Positions 32,120 through 42,541 of a DNA stretch of 64,000 nt are shown in pieces. Positions within the stretch are counted from its first letter, which is position 1. Each line of letters begins with the position of its first letter. Source of the DNA: an uncultured Candidatus Poseidoniales archaeon (lineage in GTDB: Archaea > Thermoplasmatota > Poseidoniia > Poseidoniales > Poseidoniaceae); NCBI GenBank assembly GCA_905182185.1, contig CAJJAP010000005.1, forward strand, positions 62,001 to 126,000, read 5' to 3'. The notes under the pieces were generated by a model, which was not told where the DNA came from, ran no database searches, and saw only the letters and a program-made list of their open reading frames with translations. A program made the translations under genes and the position numbers.

Positions 32120-33461
32120 ATGAACAGTAGATTTGTCATTGCCGTTACGCTAGTAGCATGTTTGCTGCTTTCTTCTGTCCCTACTGCTTCGGCTTACAAA
32201 GGACATGTTTTAGGCCGAACCGCAGTTGATGATTTCGTATTAGTAGACGCTCACTCAGAAAATGTTTCTCTTTACACCATACAAGGTGACCTCCTGATAG
32301 TTTCATTCATCTTTACAAGATGTACTTCTGTTTGCCCAGTTATTACCCAAAATCTAAAATCGGTGCAAGCTGGACTTTCTTCTGATGTTGCCGATGATGT
32401 TGGCATCATTTCTATTACAGTAGACCCAGCATATGACACCCCTGAAGTTCTTCATAATTACACACACATTCATGATGTAAATTGGCCACACCTTACCGGT
32501 TCAGAAGAGAGTTTGCAAGCGGTTTGGAATTCTTTTGGCGTTGTTGTTGCTAAAGAGGTAATCGATGCCCATGTATCGATTAATTCCAGCCAAGGAATGG
32601 AGAATCAAGTTTCAATTCTTTACCCAGACAATACAACAATGTTACTTGATGGGCACACACAAACGCTACCTTCAGAAAATGCAACAGGGTGGAATTTAAC
32701 TGAATCAACATTGGAAATGCATAATGTATCACTCAACTATTCCGTCCATGAAACATGGGGAACTTCTGTAAATGGAATCGCAAATGTTAGTACTCCTTCC
32801 GATTATTCTTGGTGGTGGGCTCTATACCTTTGGAATGAAACTAATTCATCTTGGCAAGAAAGTCCAGTTGGAATTGATTCTGTAATGTTGGGTCAAGATG
32901 CGGACCATATCGCTTGGGCTGCATCAAATTCTAATCCTTTCATATCTACCAATTCCTGGTAGTAAAATGATTTGCCATGACTCTACAACTAACATGACCA
33001 CAAATCATAGCCAGCAAATTAATTGTGAAAATGCTGGTAAAATGTGGATGAACCAAACAAATGAACATCATAGCGAAGAAGATGAAATTACTAAATGCGG
33101 TGGTAATGGTTGGGAAATGGGTCAAGGTGAAGGAAAGCATTGCATGTGTGACGATGGATTTGAATGGGCAGAAGGAGACAAGTTATCCTGTGTCGGAGCA
33201 ACTCCAGCAGATCAATTTGAAGTTGGCCATTCGACAATAACCTACATCCTAGACAATGAACGAAAACCACGTATTGCTTGGATTGGAGATGATTGGCATG
33301 TTGAAGACTTTATCTCAGATGTTGAAGAGTTATACAGTTCTGAAAACGATTTACCTGAAGAACCTGGATTGCCTGGATTTGGTATTGCCATGGCAGTATC
33401 AGCACTTGGCTTAACAGCAATAGCAATAAATGTCCGTTCATCCGATGAGGATGAAGAGTGA
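32120..33461 (+). CDS. SCO1/SenC-like copper chaperone with inserted DUF4430-like and Cys-rich segments and PGF-CTERM-like tail; frame broken near 32930
   Basis: LLIVSFIFTRCTSVCPVITQNLKSVQ, SITVDPAYDTPEVLHNYTHIHDVNWPHLTGS; second frame resumes TITYILDNERKPRIAWIGDDWHVEDFISDVEELY; tail LPGFGIAMAVSALGLTAIAIN. Confidence 0.8.
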
Positions 33462-33532
33462 CCATTCTGACTTGGCCGGCCAAAGTTTTGAGCCGAAAAG
33501 GGGATGAAAGGGAGGCTCTTCGCACAACCACT

Positions 33533-33616
33533 GCAGACGTCGCATAGCCTGGTATTGCGCCGGATTTGAAATCCGGTGCCCTTAGTGGCACGGGAGTTCG
33601 AATCTCTCCGTCTGCG
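33533..33616 (+). tRNA. tRNA-Ser (anticodon TGA)
   Basis: GCAGACG/CGTCTGC acceptor, CCGGA-TTTGAAA-TCCGG anticodon arm, long variable arm GCCCTTAGTGGC, GGGAG-TTCGAAT-CTCTC T-arm, discriminator G. Confidence 0.93.
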
Positions 33617-33701
33617 CCTCTTTTTTTATCGTTGAGATGTTGATGTTTTGCAGCAAATGTGAAGCAAAGGGTTCTCAAACTGAAGCCGTTCTGCAAACAA
33701 T

Positions 33702-35207
33702 ATGCGCAGAGGTCTTGTTGTCCTATATCTTCTGTCCCTCATGCTTTTGGCCGGTTGTTTATCTCCAACAACCGCTGGCTGGGGTCAAGGCGATGGTGAA
33801 GTAAAAGTTGATTTCTCAATCGAATCTACATCCGCTACAAGTTCTCTAGGCGATGAAAAAGAATCTTTTGATCAACTATTACCTGTCGGTTGCAATGAAA
33901 CTCGAGTCCTTGACAATGGTGGCAGTCCAGTAAAGTTCACTGGATATATGGCTGCAAGTCACTTCTACGAGACGCATGACCAACTAAACGGTGCAAAAGA
34001 ACTTGATCTTGCTGTAACTGTTTCAGTTGCAATAAAATCAATGAGTATGAACGAAGCAGTAAGTGTTGATGGAGAGCAAATCCCACGCGTTCAAGTAAAG
34101 AATTGGAACTTACCTTTGTATCCAGAGACTGGAGCTGGAAATATTGACCTCGATGAAGTTGATATGGATTCAAGTTCAAAATGGTTTGTTCTAGGACTTA
34201 TCCCAACAACAGAGAATATTCTTTACGGAATGCAAGCACTTGGAGAATGGCACCAACCTATCCAAATAGAAGGGTACCTAGTTGACACAAACAAATCAAT
34301 TACGGCTGGATATTACTCCTCATACCATGAAGTAAACGATAACTGTGAGATGAAAATAGGTCAGAACAACATAGAATCAGTTTATTTGATGGTGACTTCA
34401 ATCAAATTTGAAGATTCGGTTATTACCTCAAACGGGGGTTCTTCAGATGAATGGGTTTTGGGAGATGTTCCAATGCTAGGCCGTGGCGGCTTCATCATGT
34501 TCCTCTTAATCGCCGGAATCGGTGGCGCAGTTACTATGTTCATGCTCTCCAAGATCGCAGTTGCAAAAGGTGCATCTCATTCGATGGAAGTACTAGTCGG
34601 AAAGAAAGCGATGGCTGCAGTTTCTAGAGTTAAATCTGATATGAAACAAGCAAGATCGGCAGGGATGAAAAGTTCTACACAACGCAATGCTGAGGCTCGA
34701 CAAGATGCTTCAACTGAGGCTAAAAAGGAAGGCGTTAAGCCTGCTAAGAAACAAACTGTTGATTCACCCAGCCTAGCTGGATTTGATTTGGATAGTGCTT
34801 TACAATCTGGACCTAGTGAATCAATTACTTCTGAATTTGGTTCTAAGAGTTCAAGTGCAGTAGCAACTACTGAAGCAAAAAATATTGCATCCCAAGCCAC
34901 TTCAATCCCACAAAGTGTAACGCAGCAAAGGAGTATTCCTGTTTCTTCAGCGGTAAATGTTTCATCGGTGACTACCGCTCAGTCTTCTGTTATCTCTAAT
35001 ACTGAACCAACTGCTAGTAAGCGTTCACACTTTTCATCATCTGTTCCTAGAAGTTCTAAGCCTCAGCAACAACCTCAAAAGAAGGTTGTCAAGAAACGCG
35101 CAACCAAGAAAGCGCAACAACCGGAACCTGAAACTTGGACTGAAAGTAAACAAGAAACTACCAATTCACCTGAAGAAGAGGAAGAATTCTCTGACTTCTC
35201 CTTTTGA
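33702..35207 (+). CDS. Lipoprotein/membrane protein with long Ser/Ala/Gln/Lys-rich cytoplasmic tail
   Basis: Lipobox-like LMLLAGC; TM GFIMFLLIAGIGGAVTMFML; low-complexity C-terminal tail. Confidence 0.7.
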   Translation: MRRGLVVLYLLSLMLLAGCLSPTTAGWGQGDGEVKVDFSIESTSATSSLGDEKESFDQLLPVGCNETRVLDNGGSPVKFTGYMAASHFYETHDQLNGAKELDLAVTVSVAIKSMSMNEAVSVDGEQIPRVQVKNWNLPLYPETGAGNIDLDEVDMDSSSKWFVLGLIPTTENILYGMQALGEWHQPIQIEGYLVDTNKSITAGYYSSYHEVNDNCEMKIGQNNIESVYLMVTSIKFEDSVITSNGGSSDEWVLGDVPMLGRGGFIMFLLIAGIGGAVTMFMLSKIAVAKGASHSMEVLVGKKAMAAVSRVKSDMKQARSAGMKSSTQRNAEARQDASTEAKKEGVKPAKKQTVDSPSLAGFDLDSALQSGPSESITSEFGSKSSSAVATTEAKNIASQATSIPQSVTQQRSIPVSSAVNVSSVTTAQSSVISNTEPTASKRSHFSSSVPRSSKPQQQPQKKVVKKRATKKAQQPEPETWTESKQETTNSPEEEEEFSDFSF

Positions 35208-35213
35208 TTAGAA

Positions 35214-36269
35214 CTATTGCCAATCTACTTGGTTTGCGCCTCTAACAGTAATTTGGTTCAACTGCCATTCTAATTTTGCAGGTAATTGCAAAACCGGTTC
35301 ACCATCAATATTGAGATAACTTGTTATTTTTGTGGAAGAATCGCTAGGCTCTCCATTTGGTAAAACACATCTAAGGTTCAATTTGCTTGCGGGGGTTTGA
35401 GTTATGCCCCATTTGCCAATATGCTTTCCTTTCTTGATAGGACCCATTAGAGATAGCATGGCAATCCTACTTAGGCGAGGTGCGAATATTAACAAACCAT
35501 TTTTCTTAACTGGATTCATTCCAGGGTTTATCTTGTAGCCACCACCAAAGGTTTCAGCCACAGTTACAGAGATCAAAGTAAAATCTCTAATCTCAGGTTT
35601 CCCGTCATCAATTGTTACTTCGACTTTTCTTCTCTTCCACAATGGAATTGTTGTGACTCCAAGATAGGTGTATTTCTTAGCACCCTTTATCCACTTGGCT
35701 CTTCTCAACTTGGCTCTCCCAATATCTGAAGTGATTCCACAATCCGCTTCTAAGAATGACCACCTGACGACATTACCATCACGTGTAGGCTCTCCATCCC
35801 AAACATTGGATTCTGGTGCGGGATAATCTCCTTCTTTTGGACAAGGAACTCCTTCTAATCTCCATGCCCCACAGCTTCTATCTGTTCCGTTCTTTAGAAT
35901 TTCAATGGCTTTATCCAAATCAAACCTTGGAATGTTATGAGCAATACAATAATCATTTCCTGAACCGTATGGTAATTGACCCAACACGATATCTGAACCT
36001 CTTAGGGCACTGGCTATTTCATGGACAATTCCATCACCACCAACCGCTACAACAAGTGGTGGCTTGCCTTCACTCTCTCCACCTTGTTGTGAAGATTCCC
36101 ATCGCTGCCTAATCGCATAAGCAAGGTGTCCACCATGACCGACTCGTTCGGTCATGTGAGTTTCAACTTGATATCCAGAAGCAATAATTTTTGTTAGCAA
36201 TTCTGGCCACATCTTCCCACAGCGGAAATCTCTACTGGCCGGATTGACAATGCAATGTACTAATCCCAT
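35214..36269 (-). CDS. Diacylglycerol kinase-family lipid kinase
   Basis: VHCIVNPASRDFRCGKMWPELL, VVAVGGDGIVHEIASALRGSDIVLGQLPYGSGNDYC (GGDGT-like and GSGND motifs). Confidence 0.88.
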   Translation of the reverse strand: MGLVHCIVNPASRDFRCGKMWPELLTKIIASGYQVETHMTERVGHGGHLAYAIRQRWESSQQGGESEGKPPLVVAVGGDGIVHEIASALRGSDIVLGQLPYGSGNDYCIAHNIPRFDLDKAIEILKNGTDRSCGAWRLEGVPCPKEGDYPAPESNVWDGEPTRDGNVVRWSFLEADCGITSDIGRAKLRRAKWIKGAKKYTYLGVTTIPLWKRRKVEVTIDDGKPEIRDFTLISVTVAETFGGGYKINPGMNPVKKNGLLIFAPRLSRIAMLSLMGPIKKGKHIGKWGITQTPASKLNLRCVLPNGEPSDSSTKITSYLNIDGEPVLQLPAKLEWQLNQITVRGANQVDWQ

Positions 36270-36373
36270 AGTTAAGGCACAACTCAACACATGGATGAAC
36301 CCTTTCCCGTTTTATCTGTTTTAGGCAATGACTCTTCATATGATAGAGGTTGGCAGACAATAGGGGCGCAGCG

Positions 36374-37384
36374 ATGTGGAGTGACGATGATATCAAATTC
36401 ATGTCTGCTGCATTAGATGTAGCTATTCGCGGTAAAGGCAAAGTTTCCCCCAACCCATTGGTAGGATGCGTATTGGTCAAGGATGGGCAAATCATTGCTG
36501 AGGGTTGGCATGACCACCTTGGTGGACTGCACGCTGAACAGATGGCCATCCATGATGCTGAGACCAAAGGTAAATCCCCTAATGGTTCAACTGCTTATGT
36601 CACCTTAGAACCTTGTAATCACTTTGGTAGAACACCGCCGTGTACTGAGGCTTTAATGTGGGCTGGAGTGAAATCGGTAGTCGTAGCCCACCCAGACCCA
36701 AACACCACCGTTAGAGGTCAAGGAATCACCGTTCTACAAGATGCTGGGATATCTGTTAAGTCTGGACTCCTAGAAGGCCAAGCTGCTGACCAAATGAGGC
36801 CATTCCTACATTGGTGCCAATACCGAAAACCAATCGTAACTGTAAAAATGGCTGTTGATTGTAATGGTAGCGTTGATGATAGAAGTAAGGATGCTGGACG
36901 TTTTACCTCTGAACAATGTTTAGATTTAGTTCATCAAATGCGGGCAGAAAGTGATGCTATCTTGGTCGGTGTTGAGACGATTATACGCGATAACCCCTCA
37001 CTATTGGTATCAAGAGTTGAAACTTCTAAACAGCCTCTACGAATCATAATAGATCCTAATTCAAGGATTCCTGAGGACTGTCAAGTTCTAACCGATGGAA
37101 AAGAAACTCTTGTTTTACAAGATGATTTTAGAGATTTACCTAATATTCTAAATCGATTAGGCGATATGGAGATTCAAACATTGATGATCGAAGGGGGTCC
37201 AATTACTGTCAAATATTTCCTTGACAATAAGTTAGTGGATGACTTTTTCTTGATTCAATCCACAGTGGAACATCTAACCCCATATGAGAGTGGAATTAAT
37301 TCTCAGGTTCTTAGCGATGCGGGGCTAATTCGTGCTGATGACCGAAAATGGGGAGATGAAACCGTTCAATATTGGAGCCGTTGA
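36374..37384 (+). CDS. ribD: Bifunctional pyrimidine deaminase/reductase, riboflavin biosynthesis
   Basis: KVSPNPLVGCVLVKDGQIIAEGWH, GLHAEQMAI, TAYVTLEPCNHFGRTPPCTEAL; reductase part VTVKMAVDCNGS and MIEGGPITVKYFL. Confidence 0.92.
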   Translation: MWSDDDIKFMSAALDVAIRGKGKVSPNPLVGCVLVKDGQIIAEGWHDHLGGLHAEQMAIHDAETKGKSPNGSTAYVTLEPCNHFGRTPPCTEALMWAGVKSVVVAHPDPNTTVRGQGITVLQDAGISVKSGLLEGQAADQMRPFLHWCQYRKPIVTVKMAVDCNGSVDDRSKDAGRFTSEQCLDLVHQMRAESDAILVGVETIIRDNPSLLVSRVETSKQPLRIIIDPNSRIPEDCQVLTDGKETLVLQDDFRDLPNILNRLGDMEIQTLMIEGGPITVKYFLDNKLVDDFFLIQSTVEHLTPYESGINSQVLSDAGLIRADDRKWGDETVQYWSR

Positions 37385-37439
37385 ATTACTTTTTATTGTT
37401 TGACGAACGGTTAAATTAGGCTCCACTCCTCGTAGAACC

Positions 37440-40400
37440 ATGTCAGCGAAGAGAATACTGGTAATTTCTATTCTGGCATTATTTTGTTTTTCACCGATGC
37501 AAGGCCCACTTTCATCCCATTTGCAAGCAGATGATGGAGTCTTAGAAGCAAGTTCTGTTTCTTTAGAAATATTGATGATGGGAAATAGTTACACTTCAGC
37601 CAATTCTCTTGATTCAATCGTAGATGGAGTGATGAGTGCTGCATCAAACTCAGCCAATGTCACAAGTTTGAGCGGTGGAGGAATGCGCCTTTCACAACAT
37701 TCTAGCAATGTAGGCACAGCAGGTCATCAATGGAATACTACGCTCAATAATGGGGTATGGGATTGGGTAGTTCTTCAGGACCAAAGTCAGATTCCTGGTT
37801 TCCCTCGCGCTCATCAAGAATGGATTAGTAGCAAAAATGGAGCGGTACAACTTGCACAAACTATCGATGCTAAAGGAGCAGATTCTGTCTTAATGATGAC
37901 TTGGGGTCGCCGTGATGGAGACAGCGTCAATACACAGAGATTCCCTGATTTCTCAACTATGCAGGATGAACTTGAGGCTGGATATTTGGATTACCGAGAT
38001 AATATGTCCTCACATGGAGATGTATGGGTTGCTCCTGTTGGACTTGCATTTGAGCACATTCATGACCAAATAATTGCAAATGGTGGTACGCCAACCAATT
38101 CTGGCAACACATTCTATGACCTGTACAGTAGCGATGGAAGTCACCCTTCAATCTCTGGCTCTTACCTTGCTGGATTAGTAATCTATGCAACGATAACTGG
38201 CGATGACCCTGTTGGCCTTTCTCATTCAACCAGCCTTTCTAATTCAGTAGTTCTTGAACTACAGCAAGCTGCTGCAGCAACCGTATTCAACGAAACTGCT
38301 CACCTTGTCGTACCCCTGGCAAACATTTTCAACTGGAAATAATAACTCTGTAACGTCTAATGCAATCAATTCATTTAATGGAACAATACCTTATCCCTTG
38401 AATACAGTTTATTTGGATATTGATACATTTCCCGATATGTCATTTGGGGCTTCTTTGGAGCCTCGTGTTCAAGATTTTTTCCAACTCAAAAATGGTAGTT
38501 ATATGGTATTAATTACTACTGAAGCATCAGGGACATTTACCAATGGTGAACCATTTTATGATGGCGGTAATGCATTAATAATGCTTAACCAAGATGGAGA
38601 CATGGTTAATGCTAAGGCTTATTCAAATTATGTTGGAGACTCATTAAGTAGTATGACCACTGCAACTGTTGGCGAGTATTTTCATGCTTATGGGGCTCAT
38701 ACGATGATAAATCTGGATGAGGAATATATTGTACTTGCAGGAACGATAGGATATGAAAATAAACAATACCAATCAATCGGTGGAGTAATAAATTCATCAA
38801 CAAAGGGTGAACATATTTTTGTTGCCAAGGTGAATTTGTCGACATTTGAGATTGATTCATATACGATTTTTTATACTGTTAGGCGGTAATAGTAACCAGC
38901 ATTGTAAGGTAGCGGTATTTGAGGAAAGTTTTGTTAATTCTACTTCATTCAAGATTGTCGTTACGTCATATGTTGAATCTACTAATCCGCGCTGCATCAG
39001 TATTTCCATAGGTGGGACTTCTTATTCGGCGACTTCGGTATTATCGACTAATATTCTTGTGACTATGGGCCACAATCTTTCGGTAATAAATTCAATTGAA
39101 GTTCCATCTGGTGACAACGCACAGTCAACTCCGATACTGCTAGAAAATGGATATGCTGTTTTGCGAGAATATTGGGTTAGTGCCGATGATAAACTGCGCA
39201 TTTTAGCACCAGGTTCAAATTCATGGTCAACGGTCAATACTAATTGCGAAAGTATACGGAATATTGTTGCATTGAACAATGAATCGATATTTTTCCTCTG
39301 TGGTTATTTAGCTGGTAGTATTTCTGGCTCTTCTACATTATATCCAGTATATTTTCATGCATATAACACAACATCTGGCACAATGTCGGCTCAACATATT
39401 GGGTATGCAGACGCGTATGATTCCTATATTTTCAACTCAGGATATATTGCCATTGATAGTGATAGGATTTTAGTTACATTCACAAATATGGCCTTTACAA
39501 CATTAACAAACATTCGATTTTTTACAAGCATGACGATTGAAGTTAATTTGACTAGTAACGTGTCGACAATTTATCAACAGGGTTATTTTCCATTTAAGAG
39601 TCCAGGCTATGATGAGTCACCTAGAAGAGTTGAAGGTTTAGCAGTTCCTAGGCCAATGGTTCGCGGCGAATCAAGTTTGATGATATTAAAGGGTGGACCT
39701 TATGCTACTAAATATACTAATTTCAAGATATTTGAGATCGATACTGATTATGATACAGTTGCAGATCGAGTTGATGCATTTCCCTTCGAACAATCCCAAT
39801 GGTCAGATGCCGATGGGTGATGGATATGGAGATCATCCAACCGGGGTTCGAGCAGATGATTGTCCTAGTCAAGCAGGTAATTCAAACCCTTGATTTTCTT
39901 GGGTGTGTAGATACAGACGGCGATGGCCAATCCAATCAAGGAGACCAATTCCCAATAGATGCTACTCAAATTAGTGATATTGATTCAGATGGATATGGCG
40001 GACAATATGTCGGGATTGAGAGGTGATGCTTGCCCTAATCAATATGGCGAATCAAATCGTAACAATACATACGGATGCCCGGATACAGATTTTGATGGAT
40101 GGACGGATAATCAGGATTATTTTCCAACAGAATCTAGTCAGTGGTTAGATACAGATGGAGATGGGTATGGTGATCAATTTAATGGATACCAAGGAGATAC
40201 ATGTCCGCAAGATTACGGATTGAGTACCAAAGATACCCATGGATGTCCCGATGATGACGGTGATGGTTGGTCAAATGATGGCGATGGCTTGCCTGATGAG
40301 GTAACACAATGGTTAGATGGTGACGGAGATGGTTATGGGAACAACCAATCCCAAGGTGCCCAGATGATCGATTTATTCCCTAATGATGCGACTCAATGGA

Positions 40401-41858
40401 ATGATACTGATGGTGATGGCTATGGCGATAACCCAACCGGAAACTGAACGGCGATGAGTTCCCCTAACGACCCTACACGTTGGAAAGATACCGATAACGA
40501 TGGTTTTTGCAGATGGAGAGGATTTATTCCCTACTGACAACACAGTGGAATGATACTGATGACGACGGATATGGGGATGAGGAATACGGTAATGGTGGAG
40601 ATTCTTGCCCAACTATATTTGGTAATTCAACGATTGACAGAAGAGGTTGCTTAGATTCTGATGGCGATGGGTGGTCTGATGCTGGTGATGATTTCCCTAA
40701 CGATCCTGCTATTCATCTAGATACTGACGGAGATACAATTTCCCAGATCATTTGGACGACTTCCCCATTTGACCCCGACTCAATGGGGTCGATGCTGATG
40801 GTGACGGTATGGGTGACAACCCAATGGGAATCGGGGCTGACAATTTCCCTGATGATGTATCTCAATGGGGCGATATCGACGGTGACGGCTATGGAGATAA
40901 CCAAAATGGAACCAATCCTGATGCATTCCCTACCGATGCCACACAATGGTCTGATGCCGATGGTGACGGGTATGGAGACAATCCTGCAGGCAGGCTGTAT
41001 GACTTGTTCCCTGAGAATCCGACTCAGTGGCTTGACGAAGACGGTGATGGCTTTGGTGACAATCAATCTGGAACCGATGCTGACCCATATCTAAACGACT
41101 TAGACAATGATGGCTACAATGATTCTATCGATATTCTCCCACGTCTATCTTCACCTGGTGACTTAGATAATGATGGTTGCATGGACGAAGAGGACGTATT
41201 TCCTACCAATTCACTAGAGTGCTTAGACACAGATGGTGATGGAATTGGCAACAACGCTGATGCTGATGATGATAATGATGGATGGACTGATGCTGATGAA
41301 GGAAGAGAAGGTACAGATGCTCTAAACCCTAACGATACACCAGTTGATAGTTTTGAAATTGTCATTCCTGGGACAAGCGTCGGCTTAGGCGCATGGGATT
41401 TGATCGGAATGTTTGGTGGAATCCCTGTTTTCGCATGGTTAGCCTTCGGTTTCGTAACAAGAAATTCTCGATGTTCTCGATTTGAACAAGAACTTGAGAA
41501 TGCAAATTCTAGAGAAGAACTTGAAGGAGTCGCGTTACGATGGGAATTCAGCCTTATGTTGCGAATGATAGGTCCACACCAAGGTATCCGTTTAGAGAGA
41601 ATTAGGTCCGAACTTGATGATCGATTTGAAAATGCTGAAAATCTAATGCTTAGCGAAGAGCTTGAGCCGATGACAGAAGTCGATCAGACTCCACTCGTTG
41701 AGGCTCAAGAAAAAATGGTTCCACAAATATCTACAGGTCCGGCTATTGAGACTGAGGCCGAGCAAATAGATGCTAATGGATATCATTGGTTAATCCATGA
41801 AGGAGTTCAATGGTATCGTACTGAAAATGAATCTCCATGGTTCCGTTTTGAAAATTAA
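37440..41858 (+). CDS. Large surface protein: N-terminal SGNH-hydrolase-like domain, middle beta-rich region, Asp-rich TSP3-like repeats, C-terminal TM; multiple frame breaks
   Basis: VSLEILMMGNSYTSANSLDSIVDGVM...DWVVLQDQSQ, SSDGSHPSISGSYLAGLVIY; repeats such as QWSDADGDGYGDNPAG and DTDGDGYGDQFNGYQGDTCPQDYG across three frames; C-terminal TM LIGMFGGIPVFAWLAFGFV. Confidence 0.75.
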
Positions 41859-41961
41859 TCTCTATCGCGACTCATATCATAACTCATTGGAAGTGGGCGA
41901 TGCAGTCTTTGAGATGGACTGATAGCAATCAATAGTTGCGAAGGAAGGTCAAAGACGCACA

Positions 41962-41999
41962 GCCCATTCACGACACATCACAAATTATTGTGAATGGGC
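41962..41999. repeat. 10-bp perfect inverted repeat overlapping the tRNA-Arg 3' end
   Basis: gcccattcac (41962-41971) and gtgaatgggc (41990-41999) are exact reverse complements. Confidence 0.85.
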
Positions 42000-42068
42000 G
42001 ATGCAGGATTTGAACCCGCGTCGACGGGTTCGAAGCCCATCAGGATATCCAGGCTACCCTAACCGCCC
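41995..42068 (-). tRNA. tRNA-Arg (anticodon TCG)
   Basis: Reverse strand GGGCGGT...ATCGCCC acceptor, ATGGG-CTTCGAA-CCCGT anticodon arm, GCGGG-TTCAAAT-CCTGC T-arm, discriminator A. Confidence 0.93.
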
Positions 42069-42124
42069 TTATTTCGTTCCAACAGCCCACCCTTTTTGAA
42101 TAAGTTGGGTGCACAGGTGGGAAT

Positions 42125-42541
42125 ATGGGTCGCTCACTTCCTTGTATTCCAATGGGCTGCTCGGCATGTTGTAGAGAGACAACGATGCCTCTTACCAAAG
42201 CAGAGGCTGCAAAATTAGCAAGAAGAACTGGAATGTCTGTCGACAAATTCTCTTATGCTAATGATGCAGGAATTCTAACTCTGCTCAATGATGAAACAAC
42301 TCGCGCTTGTGTATTTTTACTGACCGATTCTGCCGAAACAACTGCAGAAGGAGTTTGTTCGGTTTATGATGCAAGACCAAAGGGTTGCCAAACTTATCCT
42401 TATGTTTTAACCGAAGATGATACTGCGATTTTAGATGAAGGTTGTCCACATAGAGACCAATTCCCACCACCAAGTGATGATGATGCTGCGACACTACTCA
42501 ATCTAGAGGAACGTATTCTGAGTGAATCACAAGACGATTAA
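42125..42541 (+). CDS. YkgJ-family Cys cluster protein
   Basis: IPMGCSACCRETTMPLT...CVFLLTDSAETTAEGVCSVYDARPKGCQTYPYVL. Confidence 0.82.
   Translation: MGRSLPCIPMGCSACCRETTMPLTKAEAAKLARRTGMSVDKFSYANDAGILTLLNDETTRACVFLLTDSAETTAEGVCSVYDARPKGCQTYPYVLTEDDTAILDEGCPHRDQFPPPSDDDAATLLNLEERILSESQDD

Noticed and set aside
39700-41340. Regularly spaced gat/ggt-rich repeats considered as a possible CRISPR or satellite
   Set aside because: The repeats are codon-phased and encode Asp/Gly-rich TSP3-like units; no constant repeat with unique spacers.
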